64,000 nucleotides of DNA from Antedon mediterranea. Taxonomy: Eukaryota; Echinodermata; Crinoidea; Comatulida; Antedonidae. The stretch covers positions 16,133,312 through 16,197,311 of the forward strand of contig NC_092675.1 in assembly GCF_964355755.1 (NCBI RefSeq), in the 5' to 3' direction. Under the pieces are notes generated by a model. It ran no database searches, was not told the origin of the DNA, and saw only the letters and a program-made list of their open reading frames with translations. The translations under genes were made by a program, and so were the position numbers. How positions within the stretch are numbered: the first letter of the stretch is position 1; every line of letters begins with the position of its first letter. This document shows, piece by piece, positions 58,954 to 64,000 of this stretch.

Positions 58954-59950
58954 CTAGTGTCTGGGCTTCAAGATTGAAGCCGCCACCGTAGACTGGTTTG
59001 CGGAGGTATCCGACAGGTAGTGGGATGTGAAGGTGGACTGTGATCGCCACCATGCCGCTTGCAGGATGTCTGGAAGGGGCACCCCAGCAAACAGCGCCCA
59101 TGAAGCGGCTATGCCACGCACTTGGTGCATATGTGCCGGAGGAGGCGTATTTGTGGAGTCGTAACCAGCCCGGATGGCTGCCACGACCCAGTTTGCCAGC
59201 GTCGACCGAGCAGCCGGTCGGAAGGGTGCAACTGTCGATATGAACAGATGTGACGCTGAGACCCGAATGGACTCTGTGCGTTTGATGTAAAACTTTAGTG
59301 CCCGCACCGGGCACCAAAGTCTGTCTTCCTCAACCCCTGAATATGCAGCAATGGTGGGAATAAACACAGTCGGCGGCGAGAAGTTCAATGTCTGAGATTT
59401 TGCAAGGAAATCTTTCCTAAAAACCAACCGCGCGCCACCCCGTTCAAACCTGATGTGCCCTGGCTCCAGAGAAAGAGCATGCAGTTCACCTCTGCGCTTG
59501 CACGAGGCTAGTGCAATCAAAAAGGCAGTTTTGAGAGTCAGGTTGTAAAGTGATGCCCTACTCAGGGGCTCGAAGGGTGGACGCATAAGAGCGGCTAGGA
59601 CGACATTGACGTCCCAACGTGGAATCAGGGCCTTAGTAGGAGGCCGTTCTCGAAACATCCCGCGAAGCAAACTGGAAATTGCAGGGGATGAAGAGATGGT
59701 CGAGCCGTCTTTAAAATTCGGAATTACTGCAGCCAAGGCAGACCGATAGCCGGATACGGTGCGAACCTGCAGACCTGACTCAAACAGGTAATGTAGGAAA
59801 GCGCAGACCTGGCCCAAAGTCACTTTCATAGGGTCGGTCTTCTGGCGCTTGCACCATTCGAAAAAGTGTTTTAATCGGCTATTGTAGACAGCAAGAGTGG
59901 ATTCCCGTCGGGATTTCGCCGCGAGGGCGGCCGGACCATCTGGAATGCCT
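58954..59950 (-). CDS. DIRS tyrosine recombinase
   Basis: The integration enzyme of the DIRS element. The frame is open from 61821 to 58954 (955 codons), but only the last 330 or so residues look like protein: an N-terminal core-binding region (LAVYNSRLKHFFEWC, FLHYLFESGLQ, TVSGYRSALAAVIP) and a catalytic domain. Catalytic residues are visible as RRGEL (Arg about 777), HQVR (His 899, Arg 902) and the nucleophile in SHYL (Tyr about 935). The likely translation start inside the overlapping RT frame is not determined; the right boundary given is the domain limit. All key residues present. Confidence 0.93.
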
Positions 59951-61853
59951 GAGTCTCTGAAACGATCCCTGACAATGGCCATACAGTCAGGTCGAGGGAT
60001 ATGAGGTTCGGTAGCGCAAACCGAGCTCGGCCCTGCGTCAGCAAGTCGTTCCGAATCGGAAGACGTAACGGCTGATCGTACAGAAGGCCCAGAAGCAGTG
60101 GAAACCACGGCTGCCTGGGCCAATACGGCGCTATTAGTAGGACTCGGCATTGATGGCGCTGAATGTGCGTCAGGACCAGTGGCAGTATTGAAATCGGTGG
60201 AAAGGCATATGCCCAAAGGTTGTCCCATGGTATGGACAGGGCATCCACCGCCCACGCATGTGCATCCCGATATCGACTGCAGAACGTCGGGAGCTGCGTG
60301 TTGCCTGACGTCGCAAACAGATCTACATGGGGCCGCCCAAAGTGGTTGAAGATCTGGGTGGCGATTATTGGAAGAAGGCGCCATTCCGTAGGACGTAGAA
60401 GTGGACGGGACAGTGCGTCCGCCACTATGTTCAGACGACCCGCAATGTGGGCCGCTGACAGTTGGATGTTGTGTCTTATACACCACATTAGCAACGTCCA
60501 CGTGTGGCAACATAGCGTGGGGGACCGTGTACCCCCTTGCCTGTTTATGTATGCCACGACGGTTGTGTTGTCGGAATTGACGAGAACATGGCGATTTGCC
60601 AGATGGGGAAGAAGAGCCTCCAATGAGCGCTCGACTGCCCAAAGTTCGAGCAGGTTGATGTGGGCGCGCGTCTCCTCGGGCGACCAGAGGCCGGAGACGC
60701 GAATGTCCGGAGACGGTATGTGACCGCCCCAGCCTACTTCGGATGCGTCCGTTTCCACACGGACATCCGGAATTGACCTTTGTATAGGTGTGCCCACAAG
60801 TAACCTGTCTTCCACGAGCCACCATTCGAGATGCGAGATGATGAACGCATTCGTTGGAACCACCTTGTGTAGAGAGTCTGATCTTGGGCGGTACGCTGCC
60901 AGAAGGTGCAGATGTAGAGGCCGCATCCTTAACCGGCAGAACGGAACGAGGGCGACGAAGCTGGCCAGTGACCCCAAGGTGCGTAGCCAGTCGTACGCCG
61001 TCGGAGCCTGAGCATTGATAAGATGTAGCACTGCAGTTCTTGCCTTGGCCACACGCTCGATGGATGGGCACGCACGGCCCGTAACCAAATTTATTTGGGC
61101 TCCGAGATACAGAGGGTTCTGAGAAGGGAGAAGACATGACTTCTCCTCGTTTATTATGAACCCTGCTTGTTCCGTCACGAGGCGGACAAAAGATAAGCTG
61201 CTCAGCAGCTGGTCCCTGGACTGGGCCACGATCAACCAATCGTCTAAGTACATGAACACTCTGATGCCGTGTTGATGAAAGAACGCCGCCAGGGTTCTCA
61301 CTAGACGAGTAAACACTCGTGGGGCCGTTGAGAGGCCGAACGGCAGAGCTACGAATTGGTATACCTGATCGTGAATGCGGAAGCGCAGCCAACTCTGGTG
61401 TTCTTGCGCAATAGGCACATGAAAGTACGCGTCTTTCAAGTCTATTGTGGCTGCCCAGTCCCCTCGTCTTAGCCCCAACAGGATAGATGAGACAGTCTCC
61501 ATCCTGAACCTGCGGGGCCGGATGTATTGCTTGTTCAGACTTTTGAGGTTTAGGATGGGTCGCCAATCGCCCGATTTTTTCTGGGCGAGGAAAACGGTGG
61601 ACTCGTGTCCCGGGATCGTAAGTTGTTCCTTTTGAACATGCACCACAGCTCCTTTCTGGAGCAGTGCTTCGAGGCCCGTCATGAGCGCTTGACTCTTTTC
61701 CGGCTCTGACGGAATCCTCGTGTGCCGGGCACCTCCGCTCACCGGAGGGCTCGAGAATTCGATACGATACCCGTGTGTCACGGTGGAGAGAACCCATCTG
61801 TCTGTGGTCAGGGTCTCCCAAACCCGTGAAAACCGTTTCAAGCGACCCCCCAC
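59871..61853 (-). CDS. DIRS reverse transcriptase - RNase H - methyltransferase-like polyprotein, 660 aa
   Basis: The RT region has DLKDAYFHVPI (138-148), LPFGLSTAP (170-178) and the catalytic YLDD (202-205). RNase H follows with its acidic residues at D369 (VETDAS), E403, D428 and D479 (ADALSR). Residues 510-590 (DLFATS, AYAFPP, LIAPYWPRQPWF) match the region usually annotated as a Dam-like adenine methyltransferase domain in DIRS1-group elements. The ATG at 61853 lies 40 bases past the gag stop. The frame overlaps the recombinase frame along its whole 3' part. No internal stop; probably active or recently so. Confidence 0.95.
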   Translation of the reverse strand: MGGRLKRFSRVWETLTTDRWVLSTVTHGYRIEFSSPPVSGGARHTRIPSEPEKSQALMTGLEALLQKGAVVHVQKEQLTIPGHESTVFLAQKKSGDWRPILNLKSLNKQYIRPRRFRMETVSSILLGLRRGDWAATIDLKDAYFHVPIAQEHQSWLRFRIHDQVYQFVALPFGLSTAPRVFTRLVRTLAAFFHQHGIRVFMYLDDWLIVAQSRDQLLSSLSFVRLVTEQAGFIINEEKSCLLPSQNPLYLGAQINLVTGRACPSIERVAKARTAVLHLINAQAPTAYDWLRTLGSLASFVALVPFCRLRMRPLHLHLLAAYRPRSDSLHKVVPTNAFIISHLEWWLVEDRLLVGTPIQRSIPDVRVETDASEVGWGGHIPSPDIRVSGLWSPEETRAHINLLELWAVERSLEALLPHLANRHVLVNSDNTTVVAYINRQGGTRSPTLCCHTWTLLMWCIRHNIQLSAAHIAGRLNIVADALSRPLLRPTEWRLLPIIATQIFNHFGRPHVDLFATSGNTQLPTFCSRYRDAHAWAVDALSIPWDNLWAYAFPPISILPLVLTHIQRHQCRVLLIAPYWPRQPWFPLLLGLLYDQPLRLPIRNDLLTQGRARFALPNLISLDLTVWPLSGIVSETQAFQMVRPPSRRNPDGNPLLLSTIAD

Positions 61854-61893
61854 CTGCCCGCCCTCGCTTGGAGGGACGGGCGTCCCCGGGCCG

Positions 61894-63423
61894 TCACCGG
61901 CGCTTCACATTATAATACCGGCGACCACTCCTGTTGGTGGCGCCTTTGCCACCCCTATTTCGCATTCCGCGAGGGGGGTGTGAAGCCTGTCTTGATGTAG
62001 AAGCCTGACTTTGCATAGGCTGAGCCGGTGGCGGCGGGGGAGGCTGCATCTGCTGAGGAGCAGCAGGGACAGGCGGCGGTCGTGCGGCTGTCCTTGAGCG
62101 TGAATTGCTAGCTCGGCGTTTTTGCGGGAAGCGCGCTCTTGTCTCCCGACGAGCTTCCCTCTCACGAGCCCATTTATCCTCCTTCTGTGAGAAGGAGCCA
62201 AAGAACAAGTCCTGCGCCCCGAAGGAGTCAGACGTAGTAAACCTACGGAAATCGGTCGGTGCGATGTCAGTTGCACCCAAGACGTTAACGCGACGGGCCG
62301 CGGCCGCAGATAATGAGATCGTTGCCTGTTGATCAACAACCAGGCCCATGATCTGCTGTAGTAGAGCTATCACGTCCGAATCGCCCTGGGGCGGATGTTC
62401 TGGATCAGCCAGAAAGGATAGCAAGTACCCGGCCATAGAGGCGGCTCTAAGCGTCTCGCGTGCGGCCCTGTCGACGGACGTAAGGACGTCCTCTGTCCGG
62501 GATTCCGAAGGCTTCAAAAAATTAGTCCTGGACGGGTCCAGGTTCTGGTCCTTACGGACCCGTTCCTTCGCTGCCTCCGGGACGCTCGGCGCCGCGATGT
62601 ACAGTTCGAATTGTTTCTGCGGCACCGGAAAAGCCGATGACAGGCTATAAGGCATAGGCCTACGAATCTTGGACTCTTTAGCGATCAGCTCCACACGTTC
62701 CACAAGTTCTGGATCGAGAGGCGTAACCGGGCACGAAGATACCTTCTTAAAGGGCGTGCGTACGCCAAAAGTGGAAAACCGCTTAGACGAAGGAGTATGC
62801 TTAGGCTCGCGATACGTGAAATCGACGCCGAGAAAGGACAGCACCGCGGGGACCGTCCGCATAACTAGCGCCTGCAGACCTTCCTCCCCTGGCCCGGCCT
62901 GCTCTCGTAAGCTATCTCTATCATCGTCAGAGAGCGAGGCCATCGTCCTGTCACTATCGTAATCCCTTTGCCGGACGGACGAACCATCGAAAAACGAGGT
63001 CTGCTGTGGGCCAACATCAATGTATGGAATATGGGGAGGAGGTCTAATCTGAGAGGGTACCTCAGGCTCATCCCTCGGCAGAGCTCTCACAGCTGCAACA
63101 ATGGCTTGCAGTAACCCCGGAGAAAACTCATTCACCCCCGGAACCGCAGAGGCCGCAGCCGGTGCAGGCATATCTGGAAGGCTAACTTCCGGCGCGACGA
63201 CAGGAGGGCCTGCCGTATCAACGGTACCCACCTCCGAAGGTGGTGCCGCTTCCGTGCGCTCTTTAGGCTTAGGGAGCGATTTGAACTTGGACGGTGTCCA
63301 GCGGACACAAACATCGCACGGCGACAACTCGGTACACGTGCGGCAATTTATACACTCCAAGTGGCGGTCCCACTTCACGGTAGAGCGGGGACCCCTACAT
63401 TTAATACAGTCCTGCTTAGGCAT
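61894..63423 (-). CDS. DIRS gag-like protein, 509 aa
   Basis: First frame of the DIRS element, with ATG at 63423. The N-terminus holds a cysteine-rich, zinc-binding-like cluster (C6, C9, C24, C27, C30, C36, C39 with H21). The centre is rich in acidic and proline residues. The C-terminus is basic and Pro/Arg/Gln-rich (MQPPPPPPAQPMQ, then RSGRRYYNVKRR), fitting nucleic-acid binding. Placement upstream of the RT frame and lack of enzymatic motifs support the gag role. No frameshift. Confidence 0.88.
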   Translation of the reverse strand: MPKQDCIKCRGPRSTVKWDRHLECINCRTCTELSPCDVCVRWTPSKFKSLPKPKERTEAAPPSEVGTVDTAGPPVVAPEVSLPDMPAPAAASAVPGVNEFSPGLLQAIVAAVRALPRDEPEVPSQIRPPPHIPYIDVGPQQTSFFDGSSVRQRDYDSDRTMASLSDDDRDSLREQAGPGEEGLQALVMRTVPAVLSFLGVDFTYREPKHTPSSKRFSTFGVRTPFKKVSSCPVTPLDPELVERVELIAKESKIRRPMPYSLSSAFPVPQKQFELYIAAPSVPEAAKERVRKDQNLDPSRTNFLKPSESRTEDVLTSVDRAARETLRAASMAGYLLSFLADPEHPPQGDSDVIALLQQIMGLVVDQQATISLSAAAARRVNVLGATDIAPTDFRRFTTSDSFGAQDLFFGSFSQKEDKWAREREARRETRARFPQKRRASNSRSRTAARPPPVPAAPQQMQPPPPPPAQPMQSQASTSRQASHPPRGMRNRGGKGATNRSGRRYYNVKRR

Positions 63424-63725
63424 GGTGATCTAACAGACCTACTTTTCCCCACTAGCCTAACGAACAACAAAGATCTTCCAGTATTTCTATCCAGGTGAAA
63501 CACACTGGATAACGGCTTACAACGCTAAATTTTAACTCCTGGCAACCAGCCAAGGGTAACGATTCTAAACGTATCCACCACAAGATAACGATCTACTACA
63601 CTTAGCTTCGTTTTCTTGCTCTATTCTTCTCTTCCAGTCTACAGTATAAAGGTCTTTATCGCAAATTCCTCAGGAATTCCAGGAATGTGTTCAAAAAGAC
63701 GTACGTACACAACGACGTTACGAAA

Positions 63726-63895
63726 AGAAATGATGACGATGATAAGTGGGTGTGTCTCACTTGAGGGCGTACTGGTGGCGGACTGATCCATTATCCGACG
63801 GGGGTGGGGAAAAATTAATGTTATTAATGTTCTTCTTTTCGTAATGTTTACCTCTCGTCGGAGAGAGAGGCTTATGTTGGTTTATCCAGGTAAGC
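63726..63895 (-). repeat. DIRS inverted terminal repeat (element 5' side)
   Basis: Reverse complement of 58588-58757. The outer extension 63896-63911 (TAGGCACGATATAGAC) is the 5' tip. The leader between this repeat and the gag ATG (63424-63725) presumably holds the promoter. Confidence 0.95.
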
Positions 63896-63911
63896 TAGGC
63901 ACGATATAGAC

Positions 63912-64000
63912 AATTAAAATTACGTATCTATTATAATTTAATAATATACTGTATTGTAGTTTGTACATTTGAACAATAATTACAGTAATTCAGCAAATTA
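63912..64000. other. flanking AT-rich sequence
   Basis: Host sequence outside the DIRS element; nothing recognised. Confidence 0.5.

Larger units (their letters stand above)
58546..63911 (-). mobile_element. DIRS-family tyrosine-recombinase retrotransposon, near complete
   Basis: A 5.37-kb element with gag, RT-RNase H-methyltransferase-like and tyrosine recombinase frames, all on the minus strand. It has 170-bp inverted terminal repeats (58588-58757 and 63726-63895) with different outer extensions (58546-58587 and 63896-63911). An internal complementary region at 58793-58890 pairs with both outer tips. Both tips end in GAC, and no target duplication is expected in this family. GC content is visibly higher than the flanks. 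All three frames are open, so it may be recent. DIRS elements integrate as circles through the recombinase rather than an integrase. Confidence 0.96.

Noticed and set aside
60098-63433. Plus-strand open frames across the DIRS element
   Set aside because: GC-rich shadows of the minus-strand gag and polymerase frames; no motifs.

Overview
This is AT-rich eukaryotic DNA from an animal, most likely an invertebrate deuterostome. An echinoderm is my best guess, from the frequent 'taggcct' words in introns, the tandem Patched-domain genes and the DIRS retroelement; this is inference, not proof. Genes are split by GT-AG introns. No bacterial-type genes, CRISPR arrays, tRNAs or intact rRNA genes were seen.

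Three host genes are supported. Two tandem paralogues on the + strand (3488-17320 and 21859-36944) encode Patched/NPC1-type RND permease-like membrane proteins (PTCHD3-like). I reconstructed 17 coding exons for each. Most exons match in length base for base, all intron phases agree, and the summed coding lengths are multiples of three (909 and 971 aa), so both look intact. On the - strand, 40257-52680 is LMBRD2, a multipass regulator of GPCR signalling. I found ten of its coding exons, but one exon expected between 42480 and 43770 could not be found.

The rest is mobile DNA and repeats. From left to right: a C-tract terminal-inverted-repeat element (1462-2530); a TTAA-flanked element (12314-12796); a young non-autonomous LTR element with nearly identical 624-bp LTRs (13342-15029), 10 bp past an exon; opposing LINE fragments (18.8-21.0 kb); three LINE remnants filling the large intron 8 of the second Patched gene (26.5-32.0 kb); a 5S-rRNA-headed SINE (about 33.57-33.92 kb); several minisatellites; two MITE families; a stack of diverged repeats in LMBRD2 intron 3 (45.6-51.0 kb); a Ty3/Gypsy remnant split by a foldback element with a 9-bp target duplication (55299-56737); and a near-complete, GC-richer DIRS element (58546-63911, - strand).

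The most striking structures are three. The DIRS element keeps its split inverted repeats and an internal complementary region that matches both outer tips. A MITE landed exactly in the LMBRD2 stop codon and left a stop in place. The foldback element is built from about 175-bp tandem units. I did not find a clear previously undescribed biochemical system; the novelty is in mobile-element architecture and gene-element interactions.
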